NCBI RefSeq assembly: GCF_014649815.1
Contig: NZ_BMTT01000010.1
Coordinates: 1 to 64,000 of the forward strand
Length of the DNA: 64,000 nucleotides
Origin: Streptomyces mutabilis
Lineage (GTDB): Bacteria; Actinomycetota; Actinomycetes; Streptomycetales; Streptomycetaceae
Direction: 5' to 3'
Position numbers and translations under genes: made by a program. The notes beneath the pieces were generated by a model. That model saw only the letters and a list, made by a program, of their open reading frames with translations. It was not told the DNA's origin and ran no database searches. Below are positions 24,477-33,444 of this stretch, piece after piece. Every line of letters begins with the position of its first letter. Position 1 is the stretch's first letter.

Positions 24477-27200
24477 GTGACCGGTCACGACCCGCGGGGG
24501 AAGGCGAACACCGGTTGCGACCCGCGTGGAAAGGCGAACCGGGCGCTGCTGGTCGGGGTGTCCGAGTACGACAACACGGCACCCCCGGACGGTGTGCCCG
24601 GCGACCTCCCGGCGGTCAAGCACAACCTGAACCAGCTGGCGGAGGCACTGCGGCACGGCGGAGTGTTCGGCGACCGGGAGATCGCGGTGTGCCGTTCCCC
24701 CGACCAGGTCACCTTCGGCCGGGAGCTGTGGACGGCCACGAAGGAGGCCGAGGGCGTCCTGCTGCTGTACTTCGCCGGGCACGGGGCGATACCGAACGCC
24801 GGTGACGAGCTGTTCCTCCAGATGCGCAACGCGCGCGTGGTCGCCGGCGGGCACGCGGTCTTCCCCGGCGCGGAGATGTTCAGCACCGTGCAGGCGGTGC
24901 TCGCCGCCAGTCCGGCCCGGCGGATCGTGATCGTCCTCGACTGCTGCTTCGCGGGCAACGCCGCCTGGATCCGCCCCGATCCGCGGGACAAGCGGCGTGT
25001 GCTGCTGCTGATGAGCGTGCAGGCCAACCACCGGATCGACGCGGGCGATCCCGAGACGCCGACACCGTTCACCACCGAACTCGTGGCGCTGTTGAAGGCG
25101 GGCGGCGACGTTTCGTTCCGCGCGCTCGCGGACGGCCTGCGTGCGCGGATGGCCGCCGCCGGGCACCGGACGGTGCGGGGTGACGCCTGGGAGCCGGAGA
25201 GCCGCGTCGAGCCGGGGGAGGACGTACTCCTCACCGCCGGTGCGAAGGGTCTCGACGGGTCGGCCGGTCCTGCGCCTGGACTGGGGCCCGGGGCTGTGCC
25301 TGGTTCCGTGCCCGGCTCTGGTCCTGCGCCCGGTCCTGGTCCTGGCCCCGACCCCGCGCCCGGCCCAGGGGCCGTCCGCCGGGCCCTGAGGCGGCTGGTC
25401 AGGCTGCTGGGTGCCGTCGGGGGTGCCGGGCGGGTGCTGGTCCGCGGCATCGTTCGGATCGCGGACTCCCTGGTGCCCGGGCCGGAGCCGGGCGGATGGG
25501 CCCGGCGGCTGGTCGTCGGGGCCGCGGTGCTGCTCGTCCTGGCCGCCGGCGGCTTCGGCGTCCACCAGCTCACCGACCGCCCCGACGGCCCGCCCTCCTG
25601 CGCCCCGCCCCTGGAGCTGCGCGTCCTGACCGACCCCGACCTCGAACCGACCGTCCGGGCCGCCGCCGACGCGTACCTGACGTCCGGGGAGAACACCACC
25701 GGCGAGGGCTGCCGGCTCAGCGGCATCACCGTCTACAGCGCGGGCGCCGCCGACGCGGTCACCGCCTTGCGCAAGCAGACCCGCGCCTGGCAGGAGCCCT
25801 CCGACGACGACACCAACCCGCAGCGCGACGTCGGCCCGCAGCCCGACGTGTGGATACCCGGCTCGCCCGCCGACGCCGCCCGGGTCACCGCGGGGCAGGA
25901 CACCGACGCCGTGGCCGAACTGGACGCCGACGAGGAGCCCATCGCGTACTCCCCGATCGTGCTCGCCGTGCCCCAGGGTCTCGCCGCCGACGCCCGCGAC
26001 GAGCGCACCGGCCCGCCGCTCACCCGCATGATCGACGCCCTGCGCGCCCGGGACGCGTCCGCCCGGGTGCGCCGCCCCGACCCCGAGCACACCGACACGG
26101 GGCTGCTCGCGACGATCGGCCTGTACCGCGGAACCGGCGACACCGCCCCGGACCTCCGCCGCGCCGAGGACCGGGTCGCCCAGACCGGCCCGCCCGCGCC
26201 GACCGCCGCCGAGCTGCTGTGCTCGCTGCCCGACGACGACGCCGTCGACAACCGCACCGCGGCCCTCGTCCCGGAGTTCCTGCTGAGCAGCGGCGTGGGC
26301 TGCGACAGCGCCCGCCGCACCCCGCGCATGGCGCAGTACCCCGGCGACGTACCCGGCCTGGAGCCCCTTTTCGTCCGGGTCCGCTGGCAGGGCGCCGACC
26401 GCGACCGGGCGGACCGGGACCGCGCGGCGGACGGCTTCCGGCGGTGGCTCACCGGCGAGGGGGGCCGGGCGGCGTTCGCCCGGGACGGCTTCCGGGCGGC
26501 CGACGGTGACCGTGCCCTGCTGTATACCAAGGCCGACGGAGTGCTGCACGCGCCGTCCCCGCTGACCGAGTCCGCCGGACGGGACGCGATGGAGGCGTCC
26601 CTGGAGGGCTACAAGGGCGCCAACGGCCCCGGCCGGGTGCTGTTCCTGCTGGACGGCTCCGGCTCGATGGCCGGCCAGTGGGAGGGACCCAGCGGCGGCC
26701 CCGGCCTGCTGAAACAGTCCCTGGGTGGCCTCGGCGAACGGGACGAGTACGCCGTGTGGGAGGTGTCCGGCACAGGCGGGGACCCGTACGAGCCCCTGCT
26801 GTCCTTCGGCCGGCACACCCGTGGGGAGGCCGAGCGCACCATCGACCGCGAGGCCCGGGTCCGGGACGCCGAGGCCGACCCGCTCGGCGCGCTGCTGGCG
26901 GCGCTCGACGCCATGAGGCAGCGCGGAGCCGAGGACGAGCGTCCCGGGCTGATCGTCTTCGTCACCGACGACGAGGACGTGGGCGCGCTGAGCGGCGACC
27001 GCTTCGGCGACCTGCTGGTCCTCGCCCGCGCGGTGGACGTACCCGTCGCGATGGTCTCCCTCAAGGGCGGCGCGTGCGACGAGGGGAAGCCGGACGCCCA
27101 GGTCTCCGAGGCGAGCGGCGGCCGATGCGTCGACGCCGACGAGGACCTCGGCGCCGCCCTGCACGACGAGGTCGCGCGCATTGGCACGGGGGAGGCCTGA
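24477..27200 (+). CDS. Transmembrane caspase-SBP-VWA fusion protein
   Basis: A 907-residue multidomain protein. Residues about 20-255 are a caspase-family peptidase with the catalytic His in YFAGHG (H102) and Cys in LDCCFAG (probably C157). A Gly/Pro linker (about 255-305) follows. Next come a single membrane helix (about 340-362, LVVGAAVLLVLAAGGFGV) and an outside region: a solute-binding-protein-like domain (about 375-690, LELRVLTDPDLEPTVRAAAD) and a VWA domain (about 715-895) with an intact MIDAS (FLLDGSGSMAG). Topology predicts a cytoplasmic protease joined to an external sensor. The GTG start is followed by a 27-bp near-duplication (two DPRGKAN copies). It overlaps the next gene by one base (TGATG). 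Confidence 0.85.
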   Translation: MTGHDPRGKANTGCDPRGKANRALLVGVSEYDNTAPPDGVPGDLPAVKHNLNQLAEALRHGGVFGDREIAVCRSPDQVTFGRELWTATKEAEGVLLLYFAGHGAIPNAGDELFLQMRNARVVAGGHAVFPGAEMFSTVQAVLAASPARRIVIVLDCCFAGNAAWIRPDPRDKRRVLLLMSVQANHRIDAGDPETPTPFTTELVALLKAGGDVSFRALADGLRARMAAAGHRTVRGDAWEPESRVEPGEDVLLTAGAKGLDGSAGPAPGLGPGAVPGSVPGSGPAPGPGPGPDPAPGPGAVRRALRRLVRLLGAVGGAGRVLVRGIVRIADSLVPGPEPGGWARRLVVGAAVLLVLAAGGFGVHQLTDRPDGPPSCAPPLELRVLTDPDLEPTVRAAADAYLTSGENTTGEGCRLSGITVYSAGAADAVTALRKQTRAWQEPSDDDTNPQRDVGPQPDVWIPGSPADAARVTAGQDTDAVAELDADEEPIAYSPIVLAVPQGLAADARDERTGPPLTRMIDALRARDASARVRRPDPEHTDTGLLATIGLYRGTGDTAPDLRRAEDRVAQTGPPAPTAAELLCSLPDDDAVDNRTAALVPEFLLSSGVGCDSARRTPRMAQYPGDVPGLEPLFVRVRWQGADRDRADRDRAADGFRRWLTGEGGRAAFARDGFRAADGDRALLYTKADGVLHAPSPLTESAGRDAMEASLEGYKGANGPGRVLFLLDGSGSMAGQWEGPSGGPGLLKQSLGGLGERDEYAVWEVSGTGGDPYEPLLSFGRHTRGEAERTIDREARVRDAEADPLGALLAALDAMRQRGAEDERPGLIVFVTDDEDVGALSGDRFGDLLVLARAVDVPVAMVSLKGGACDEGKPDAQVSEASGGRCVDADEDLGAALHDEVARIGTGEA

Positions 27201-28744
27201 TGCTCCGACGGCGGCGAGTACCGCGACTCCGGCAGCCACAGGAATCACGGCAGCCACCGGGATCACCACAGTCACAGAAACTGCGGCAATCACAAGGGCC
27301 TGGACCGTCACAAGAGCCACAGCAGTCACAGCAATTCCCGCAGTCGCAGCGGCCACGGCGTCGTCGGCGCCGGTGGCCCGCCGTCCTGCCGGCCGCGCTG
27401 TTCCTGCTCCTGCCGACCGCGTGCGGCGGCGGTGACGACGGCGGCCCCGCCGCGACCCCCTCCACCGGCGTACCCGGCGACATCGTGGTCGCCAGCGGCC
27501 GGGACGTCACCGGCAAGAACGGCATTCGCCAGCGGCTCATCGACGCCTGGAACACCGAGCAGGAGAAGGCGGGTACCGGCTACCGCGCCCGGCTGGTCGA
27601 ACTGCCCGGGAACGCCGACGAACAGCGCAGCCAGCTGCTCGGCGCGCTCCAGTCCGGCAGCGCCGCCTACGACGTGGTCAACCTCGACGTCACCTGGGTC
27701 CCGGAGTTCGCCGCCGCGGGCGTGATCAGCCCGCTGCCCGGATCACTGCTCGACAAGGACGTCATCCCGGCCGTGGCGAGCACGGCCCGCTGGCAGGGCG
27801 AGGTGTACTCCGCGCCCTTCAACAGCGACGTCGGCCTGCTCTACTACCGGCGCGACCACCTGCGGCAGGCGGGCGTCGAGCGCCCCGACCTGGCGGGCGG
27901 CCTGGACTGGCCGCAGCTCAAGCGCCTGATCTCCACCCTCGACGACCACAAGCCCGAGGGCTACGAGAAGGGGTGGACGACCCAGCTCGCCGGCTACGAG
28001 GGGCGCACGGTCAACGCCGTGGAGGCGTTCGCGTCCGCCGCGGGGGGCGTGTTCGCGCTCACCGACGAGGACGGCCACTACGACGCCACCGTCGAGGAGC
28101 TGACGGAAGGAATCACCGAACTGCGCCGCCGCACCGAGGCGGGGACCGTCCTGCCGGACGCGTTCGACTCCGACGAGGCAGCCTCCCTCGGCGACTTCGC
28201 CGCCGGCCGCACCGCCTTCCTGCGGCACTGGCCGTACGTGTACCCCGCGCTGCACCAGTCGTTCCCGGGCGGCGACCGGCTCGGTGTGACCGCGCTGCCG
28301 GGGCGGGCCGTGCTCGGCGGCCAGAACCTCGCCGTGACCGCCGGGTCGCCCCGGGCGACGAAGGCGGCCGAGCTGATCAGCTACCTGACCGGGAGGGAGA
28401 GCGAACGCTGCCTGCTCGACGCCGGTTTCGCGGCGACGCGCACCTCGGCGTACACGGACGACGCGGTGACGTGCGCGGTGGCCGCCGCGGCGCCCTCGGC
28501 GGCGCCGACCGGCGAGGGCGCCGACACCGTGCCGCGCGACGCAGCAGGGCGGCCGGAGTACGCCCGCGACGTCCTGCTGCCCGCACTCCGGGACGCGGTC
28601 CACCGTCCGCGCACACCGCTGTACGGGGCGTTCACCCAGACCTTCACCACCGAACTGGGAGCCCTGTTCGCCGACGACCCGCCGGGCGACGCGGAACTGG
28701 CGCGGCGGCTGGACAAGGCGCTGCGGCGCGCCCTGCCGGACTGA
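27200..28744 (+). CDS. Extracellular solute-binding lipoprotein with long basic N-region
   Basis: A 514-residue ABC-type extracellular solute-binding protein (SBP_bac_8-like): GDIVVASGRDVTGKNGIRQRL, AAYDVVNLDVTWVPEFAAAG, YSAPFNSDVGLLYYRRDHLRQAG. A hydrophobic stretch ending PTAC (Cys about 75) is a lipobox-like lipidation site. About 55 Gln/Ser/Pro/Arg-rich residues precede the signal, which is abnormal for a signal peptide. No start codon further downstream rescues a normal one. No permease or ATPase gene is nearby; the only partner is the caspase fusion, which carries its own SBP-like domain. This suggests a sensory rather than an uptake role. Confidence 0.85.
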   Translation: MLRRRRVPRLRQPQESRQPPGSPQSQKLRQSQGPGPSQEPQQSQQFPQSQRPRRRRRRWPAVLPAALFLLLPTACGGGDDGGPAATPSTGVPGDIVVASGRDVTGKNGIRQRLIDAWNTEQEKAGTGYRARLVELPGNADEQRSQLLGALQSGSAAYDVVNLDVTWVPEFAAAGVISPLPGSLLDKDVIPAVASTARWQGEVYSAPFNSDVGLLYYRRDHLRQAGVERPDLAGGLDWPQLKRLISTLDDHKPEGYEKGWTTQLAGYEGRTVNAVEAFASAAGGVFALTDEDGHYDATVEELTEGITELRRRTEAGTVLPDAFDSDEAASLGDFAAGRTAFLRHWPYVYPALHQSFPGGDRLGVTALPGRAVLGGQNLAVTAGSPRATKAAELISYLTGRESERCLLDAGFAATRTSAYTDDAVTCAVAAAAPSAAPTGEGADTVPRDAAGRPEYARDVLLPALRDAVHRPRTPLYGAFTQTFTTELGALFADDPPGDAELARRLDKALRRALPD

Positions 28745-28814
28745 CCGGCCCGGTGGCCGGCGGCCCGGCAGCGGTGCTGAGCGGTGAGTGGCCGGCGGTC
28801 GGTCGCCAGTGTGG

Positions 28815-29078
28815 TCAGTGGTCCACGGTGACCAGCGGGTCGGCGACGGATTCCGTGACCGCGTCCGTGACCGGGGCGGTGTCCTGCTCCGTGGCTGGCG
28901 CCGGGGCGCGCGCCGTGTCCGCCGGTCCCGCGTTCGAGGCCAGCACGAGGTACGCCACGGCGGTGACGGCGGCGGCTACGGCCCTGGCGTGCCTCCCCCA
29001 GTGCCTGAAGGGCCTGGGAGGTACCCCCGGGGCGGTGTGTGTGCGTACGGGCACGGCGTCCTCTGCGGATCGTGTCAA
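28815..29078 (-). CDS. Small secreted or single-helix protein, unknown
   Basis: Up to 87 residues, with one hydrophobic helix (AVAAAVTAVAYLVLASNAG) followed by an Ala/Thr/Asp-rich tail. The start is TTG at 29078 or GTG at 29054. It is divergent from the XRE regulator and shares its AT-rich promoter region. Part of the coding sequence (28991-29025) is an imperfect hairpin of a type scattered in Streptomyces genomes, so this gene could be spurious. Confidence 0.45.
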   Translation of the reverse strand: MTRSAEDAVPVRTHTAPGVPPRPFRHWGRHARAVAAAVTAVAYLVLASNAGPADTARAPAPATEQDTAPVTDAVTESVADPLVTVDH

Positions 29079-29084
29079 GTGCGG

Positions 29085-29112
29085 TTAAGCGCGCTTAATC
29101 CGCGGTTTAACC
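29085..29112. promoter_or_regulatory. Palindromic operator candidate, XRE regulator promoter
   Basis: A perfect 14-bp palindrome TTAAGCGCGCTTAA (29085-29098) is followed by GGTTTAACC (29104-29112). Both share a GGTT(T)AA core. They lie 46-74 bp upstream of the XRE gene start in the AT-richest stretch of the area. Autoregulation is the simplest reading. Confidence 0.5.
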
Positions 29113-29158
29113 TAGAGCCGTCGGGGCAGAACGGCAAGAGCCACAGGGGGAGTTGGCA

Positions 29159-30508
29159 GTGGGCGACCGCGACGACCGGGGGACCATCGGACGCAGGGTG
29201 CAGCGGCTGCGGGCGGAGCGCGGGATGACCCAGCGACAGCTCGCCGAGCCGGCGTACACCCCCGCCTACATATCCACCCTGGAGGCCGGCCGTGTCCGCC
29301 CCTCCGAGGAGGCGCTGCGGCACCTCGCCGAACGGCTCGGCGTCGGCTACGAGGAGCTGGCCACCGGACGCCCGGCGCGGCTCGCCACCGATCTGCGGCT
29401 GCGGCTCACCGAGGCGCAGCGTGCGCTCGCCACCGAGGGCGCCGAGGAGGCGGCCGGGCAGTACGCCGGGTTGCTCGCCGAGGCCGAGGCGTACGAGCTG
29501 CCCGAGGAGCGGGCCGCAGCGCTGCTCGGGCTCGGCGAGTGCGCCGTGGAGACCGGTGAACTGATCGCCGGACGCCAGTACTTCGAGCAGGCCGAACAGT
29601 GCCTCGCCGACGCCGGCGCCCCGCTGCCCGCCCGCGTACCCGCCCTGCGCGGACGTGCCCTCGCCCACTACCTCGCCGGTGAGCTCCGCTACGCCGTCTA
29701 CCTCCTCGAAACCACCCTCGACGAGCTGAATCGCGGCGGCCTGCACGACCCCGACGCGCTGCTGCTCCTCTACGCCAGCGCCATCGGCCCCTACATGGAC
29801 ATGGGCGCCCACGCCCGCGCCGCCCAGGCCGCCGAACTCGCCCTCGCCCTCGCCCCCAACGCCGGCGACCCCGCACTGGTCGCCCGCATGCACCGCTCCG
29901 TCGCCCGCACGCTGCTCGCCGAGGGCCGCCTCGCCGAGGCCGACGCGTCGCTCGCCAAGGCGGCCGAGCTGTACCGCACGCTGCAGCTGCGCACCGAACT
30001 GGCCAACTGCCACTGGATGCGCGGCTACGTCAGCGCCCAGAACGGGGAGCTGACCCGCGCGGAGGCGGAGATGCGGGAGGCCCTCGACATGCTCTCCGCC
30101 AGCCGCGCCACCCTCTACAGCAGCCAGGTCGCCGTCGAGCTGGCCGACGTACTGCACCGGCGGGGCAAGTCCGCCGAGGCCGCCGAACTGCTGCACGGGG
30201 TGCTGGACGACCTGTCCTCCGAACGCGGCGCCGTGCACTCCGCGGGCGCGCACCGGCTGCTCGGCATCATCGCCGAGGACGCCCGGGACACCGAGGCGGC
30301 CGAGGAGCACTACGTCCGTGCGCTGAGCCTGCTGGAGCGGGCGGGCGCGGCCGGCGACCTGGCCGACCTGTGTCGGCTCCTCGGCGACCTGCTGCGCCGC
30401 ACCGGCCGGGTGGAGGCGGCCCTGGACGCCTACCGCACCGGCCTCGGGCACCGTACGGCGCCCGGTACGACGACCCTGGGGCCGGCGCCCGCACAGCCAC
30501 CGCTGTAG
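29159..30508 (+). CDS. XRE family regulator with TPR repeats
   Basis: About 449 residues. An N-terminal helix-turn-helix (RRVQRLRAERGMTQRQLAEP, YISTLEAGRVRPSEEALRHL) occupies residues 8-65. The rest is tetratricopeptide repeats (for example AGRQYFEQAEQCLADAGAPL, GRLAEADASLAKAAELYRTL, AEEHYVRALSLLERAGAAGD). This layout is common among streptomycete regulators that bind peptides or partner proteins through the TPR region. GTG at 29159 is preferred over TTG 29153 because AGGGGGAG sits at proper distance. Confidence 0.88.
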   Translation: MGDRDDRGTIGRRVQRLRAERGMTQRQLAEPAYTPAYISTLEAGRVRPSEEALRHLAERLGVGYEELATGRPARLATDLRLRLTEAQRALATEGAEEAAGQYAGLLAEAEAYELPEERAAALLGLGECAVETGELIAGRQYFEQAEQCLADAGAPLPARVPALRGRALAHYLAGELRYAVYLLETTLDELNRGGLHDPDALLLLYASAIGPYMDMGAHARAAQAAELALALAPNAGDPALVARMHRSVARTLLAEGRLAEADASLAKAAELYRTLQLRTELANCHWMRGYVSAQNGELTRAEAEMREALDMLSASRATLYSSQVAVELADVLHRRGKSAEAAELLHGVLDDLSSERGAVHSAGAHRLLGIIAEDARDTEAAEEHYVRALSLLERAGAAGDLADLCRLLGDLLRRTGRVEAALDAYRTGLGHRTAPGTTTLGPAPAQPPL

Positions 30509-30579
30509 GGAATCCTGGGCGGCGCACAGCGGCGCCGGTTAGCGTGCCGGCAAGGTATGCGACCAGCGGAACGAGGCAC

Positions 30580-31605
30580 GTGGACGACCAACGGGTGGTG
30601 ACGGGACGGACGGTGGCGGACGTCGTGCGGCTCGCCGTGCGCGCGCTGGTGCACGTCGTGCTCGGCGGCACCGCGCTGCTCACCATCGCGACCGTCGTCT
30701 CGGTGCTGGGGCCGACGCTGGCGCTGGACCTCTACACGCCCGCGGTGGCCGCCTGGTGGACGGTGTTCACCGCCGTCGTCGTCCAGGGCGTGCCGTTCCT
30801 GCTGCTCGGCACGGTCGTCTCGGCGGCGATCGGGGCGTTCGTGCCGGAGCGGGTCTTCCGCCGCCTGCTCCCCCGCAACCAGGCCCTCGCGGTGCCGGTC
30901 GCCGGGGCGGCGGGCGTGGTCCTGCCGGGTTGCGAGTGCGCGTCGGTGCCGGTGGCCGGGAGCCTGATGCGGCGTGGGGTGGCCCCGGCGGCGGCCCTCG
31001 CCTTCCTGCTCTCGGCGCCCGCGATCAACCCGGTGGTGCTGGTGGCCACGTCGATCGCGTTCCCCGGGCAGCCCGCGATGGTCGGCGCGCGCCTGGTCGC
31101 CTCGCTCGCGGCGGCGGTGGTGATGGGCTGGCTGTGGGCCCGGTTCGGGAAGGACGAGTGGCTGCGGCTGCCGAGGACCCGCACGGCTCCGGAGGCTTCC
31201 TCCCGGGGCTGGGCCGGCTTCGTCGCCGGGCTGCGGCACGACTTCCTGCACGCGGGCGGCTTCCTGGTGGTCGGCGCGGGCGCGGCGGCTGCCTTCAACA
31301 TCGCCGTCCCCCGTTCCGTCCTGGACGTCTTCACCGACTCGGCCTGGCTGTCCGTGCTGCTGCTCGCGGTCCTCGCGGTGGTGCTGTGCGTGTGCAGCGA
31401 GGCGGACGCCTTCGTCGCCGCCTCGCTGAGCGGGTTCTCGCCGACCGCGCGGCTGGCGTTCATGGTGGTGGGGCCGATGGTCGACCTGAAGCTGATAGCC
31501 CTGCAGACCGGCACCTTCGGGCGGGCCTTCGCGGTGCGGTTCGCGTCGGTGACGTGGGTGGTGGCCGTGGCGAGCAGTGTGCTGGTGGGGTGGTGGCTGC
31601 TGTGA
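30580..31605 (+). CDS. UPF0718-family permease
   Basis: A 341-residue integral membrane protein with eight or so helices. The signature PGCECASVPVAGSLMRRG lies near residue 110 and a second Cys-bearing segment (VVLCVCSEADAFVAA) near residue 270. The UPF0718 (YraQ/DUF318) family has been linked to metal or metalloid handling. The GTG start follows GAACGAGG. It overlaps the TIGR03943 gene by 4 bp, the usual partner of this permease family. Confidence 0.87.
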   Translation: MDDQRVVTGRTVADVVRLAVRALVHVVLGGTALLTIATVVSVLGPTLALDLYTPAVAAWWTVFTAVVVQGVPFLLLGTVVSAAIGAFVPERVFRRLLPRNQALAVPVAGAAGVVLPGCECASVPVAGSLMRRGVAPAAALAFLLSAPAINPVVLVATSIAFPGQPAMVGARLVASLAAAVVMGWLWARFGKDEWLRLPRTRTAPEASSRGWAGFVAGLRHDFLHAGGFLVVGAGAAAAFNIAVPRSVLDVFTDSAWLSVLLLAVLAVVLCVCSEADAFVAASLSGFSPTARLAFMVVGPMVDLKLIALQTGTFGRAFAVRFASVTWVVAVASSVLVGWWLL

Positions 31606-32387
31606 GGCGGTACGGACCGGCGGTCCTGCTCGCGCTGACCGGCGCGGCGGTGCTGCGCATCTCGCTCTTCGGCGACCTGTACCTGCGGTACGTGCAGCCG
31701 GGTCTGCGGCCGTACCTGATCGTGTCCGGTGCGGTGCTGGTGCTGCTCGCGGTGGTGACGACGGCGACGACGGCGCGTGCCGCGCGGGAGGCCGCCGGGG
31801 AGGACCGGGGGTTCGAGCGCGACCTCGGCCCGGCACCCGACGACCGACCTGCGGACGACCACGCGCCCGACCACGCGCACACCCACGGACCCGCCGGCCC
31901 CCGCTTCGCCTGGCTGCTCACCCTGCCCGCCCTCGCCCTGCTGCTGTTCCCGCCGCCCGCCCTCGGCTCCTACAGCGCCGAGCGCGAGGCGGCGCAGCGT
32001 GCGGCGCAGGGCGTCGGGACCTTCCCGGCGCTGCCGTCCGGGGACCCGGTGGAGCTGACCCTCGCCGAGTTCGGCTCCCGCGCGGTCCACGACAGCGGAC
32101 GGTCCCTCACCGGCCGCACTGTCCGCCTGACCGGCTTCGTCACCCGCGACGACGACGGGGCCTGGTATGTCAACCGGCTCCAGGTCTCCTGCTGCGCCGC
32201 CGACGCCACCACCGGCAAGGCCGAGATCCGCGGGTTCGGCGCGCCGCCCGCCGACACCTGGGTCACGGTCACCGGCACCTGGCACCCGGAGGGCGCGCTC
32301 GGCTCGGACGCGGCCTGGCCGCCGGTCCTCGACGCGACGGACGTACGGCGGGTGGAGCAGCCCGCGAACCCGTACGAGAAGCGCTGA
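31602..32387 (+). CDS. TIGR03943-family putative permease partner
   Basis: A 261-residue protein with helices at about 7-22, 35-58 and 98-115. The His/Asp-rich cytoplasmic loop DDHAPDHAHTHGPAG lies between them. A C-terminal external beta domain (VRLTGFVTRDDDGAWYVNRL, VSCCAADATTGKAEIRGF) with a Cys pair follows. This is the standard partner of UPF0718 permeases; the pair is thought to form a membrane complex concerned with metal stress, not proven. GTGA overlap with the permease stop indicates coupling. The His-rich loop supports metal binding. Confidence 0.85.
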   Translation: MRRYGPAVLLALTGAAVLRISLFGDLYLRYVQPGLRPYLIVSGAVLVLLAVVTTATTARAAREAAGEDRGFERDLGPAPDDRPADDHAPDHAHTHGPAGPRFAWLLTLPALALLLFPPPALGSYSAEREAAQRAAQGVGTFPALPSGDPVELTLAEFGSRAVHDSGRSLTGRTVRLTGFVTRDDDGAWYVNRLQVSCCAADATTGKAEIRGFGAPPADTWVTVTGTWHPEGALGSDAAWPPVLDATDVRRVEQPANPYEKR

Positions 32388-32479
32388 GAGTCCGTACGCG
32401 ACCTGCCGGCAGCCGTGTTTCCCCCGTTCGGGCACGGGTAGTCGAGCCTGCGGCCGCGTCGGAGAAGGAGGCGGTGCGC

Positions 32480-33199
32480 GTGCGGCCCAGCGAGGAACCC
32501 GGGTGGCACCCTGACGGGACACGCGCCGCCGAGGCGCTCGCCGCCCAGGTGCGCGGCGCCCCGCCCGGAGAGGTGCCGGGCCGCCTGTGCCGGATGGCGG
32601 TGCGGCTGCTGCCGGTGACCGGCGCGAGCGCGTCGCTGCGCGGCGAGGGCGTGCCGGTGCGGCTGTGCGCCAGCGGGGACCGGGCTTCGTACCTGGCGGA
32701 GATCCAGGCCACCCTGGGCGACGGCCCCTGTGTGAGCGCCGCCGAGGCGGGCGCCCCGGTGCTCGCCTGCGACCTGACGTCGGACACGGACGCGGGACGG
32801 TGGCCCGTCTTCGCCCAGCAGGCGACGGCCGTCGGCGTACGGGCGGTGTACGCGCTTCCGCTGGGCAGCGACGCCGTGTGCCTGGGCACCCTCGACCTCT
32901 ACCGGGACACCCCCGGCGGGCTGACCGGCCCCCAGCTGAGCACGGCACGGCTCGTGGCCGGGGTGATGACGGTGGCGCTGATGGCGCTGCCGCGCGGGGA
33001 GGATGCCTGGCTGGACGAGTTGGCCGGCGACCACGACGAGGTGTACCGCGCGGTCGGCATGATCATGGCCCAGCTGGGTGTCGGCGCCGACGAGGCCCTG
33101 GCCCGCCTGCGCGCGGACGCCTTCGCCCGCGGCCGCAGCGCCTACGACGTGGCCCGCGAGGTACTGGCCCACCGCCAGCGTTTCGAGCGCGACCGATAG
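32480..33199 (+). CDS. GAF-ANTAR domain transcription antitermination regulator
   Basis: A 239-residue cytoplasmic protein. A GAF-like sensor (about 30-165; LPVTGASASLRGEGVPVRLC, VGVRAVYALPLGS) precedes a C-terminal ANTAR RNA-binding domain (about 180-235; YRAVGMIMAQLGVGADEALARLR). ANTAR proteins bind paired hairpins in nascent RNA and prevent termination; no such paired hairpin was identified beside it. AAGGAGG at 32465 favours the GTG at 32480 over that at 32474. Confidence 0.88.
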   Translation: MRPSEEPGWHPDGTRAAEALAAQVRGAPPGEVPGRLCRMAVRLLPVTGASASLRGEGVPVRLCASGDRASYLAEIQATLGDGPCVSAAEAGAPVLACDLTSDTDAGRWPVFAQQATAVGVRAVYALPLGSDAVCLGTLDLYRDTPGGLTGPQLSTARLVAGVMTVALMALPRGEDAWLDELAGDHDEVYRAVGMIMAQLGVGADEALARLRADAFARGRSAYDVAREVLAHRQRFERDR

Positions 33200-33272
33200 G
33201 CGCCGCCGGACGGGGTGCCCGGACGCGCGATTGACAGAGCACGCCGGGCGAAGTTTCCTAACTGGTGAACGG

Positions 33273-33420
33273 CACCCGCGACCGACGGGGGCCAGGACCC
33301 GCGACCGACAGTCCTGTCGGGCGGGGTGCGGGACCCGCGGCCGACAGGTCCCGCCGGACAGGGTGCCGGACCCGCCACCGACAGGGACGGCCGGACAGTG
33401 AGCCCGGCCCCGCCACCGAC
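33273..33420. repeat. Degenerate tandem repeats of about 37 bp
   Basis: Five copies of a (G/C)(A/C)CCCGC(G/C)(A/G)CCGACAG-like core start at 33273, 33296, 33332, 33369 and 33407. Spacings are 23, 36, 37 and 38 bp, with GCCGGACAG-like segments between. The stretch lies between the ANTAR gene and a convergent lipoprotein gene and has no coding support. Confidence 0.6.
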
Positions 33421-33444
33421 AGCCCCCGCCGGACACGGACGCGC

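Noticed and set aside
33273-33420. CRISPR-like repeat array
   Set aside because: Repeats are degenerate, spacing is irregular, there are no unique spacers and no cas gene nearby.
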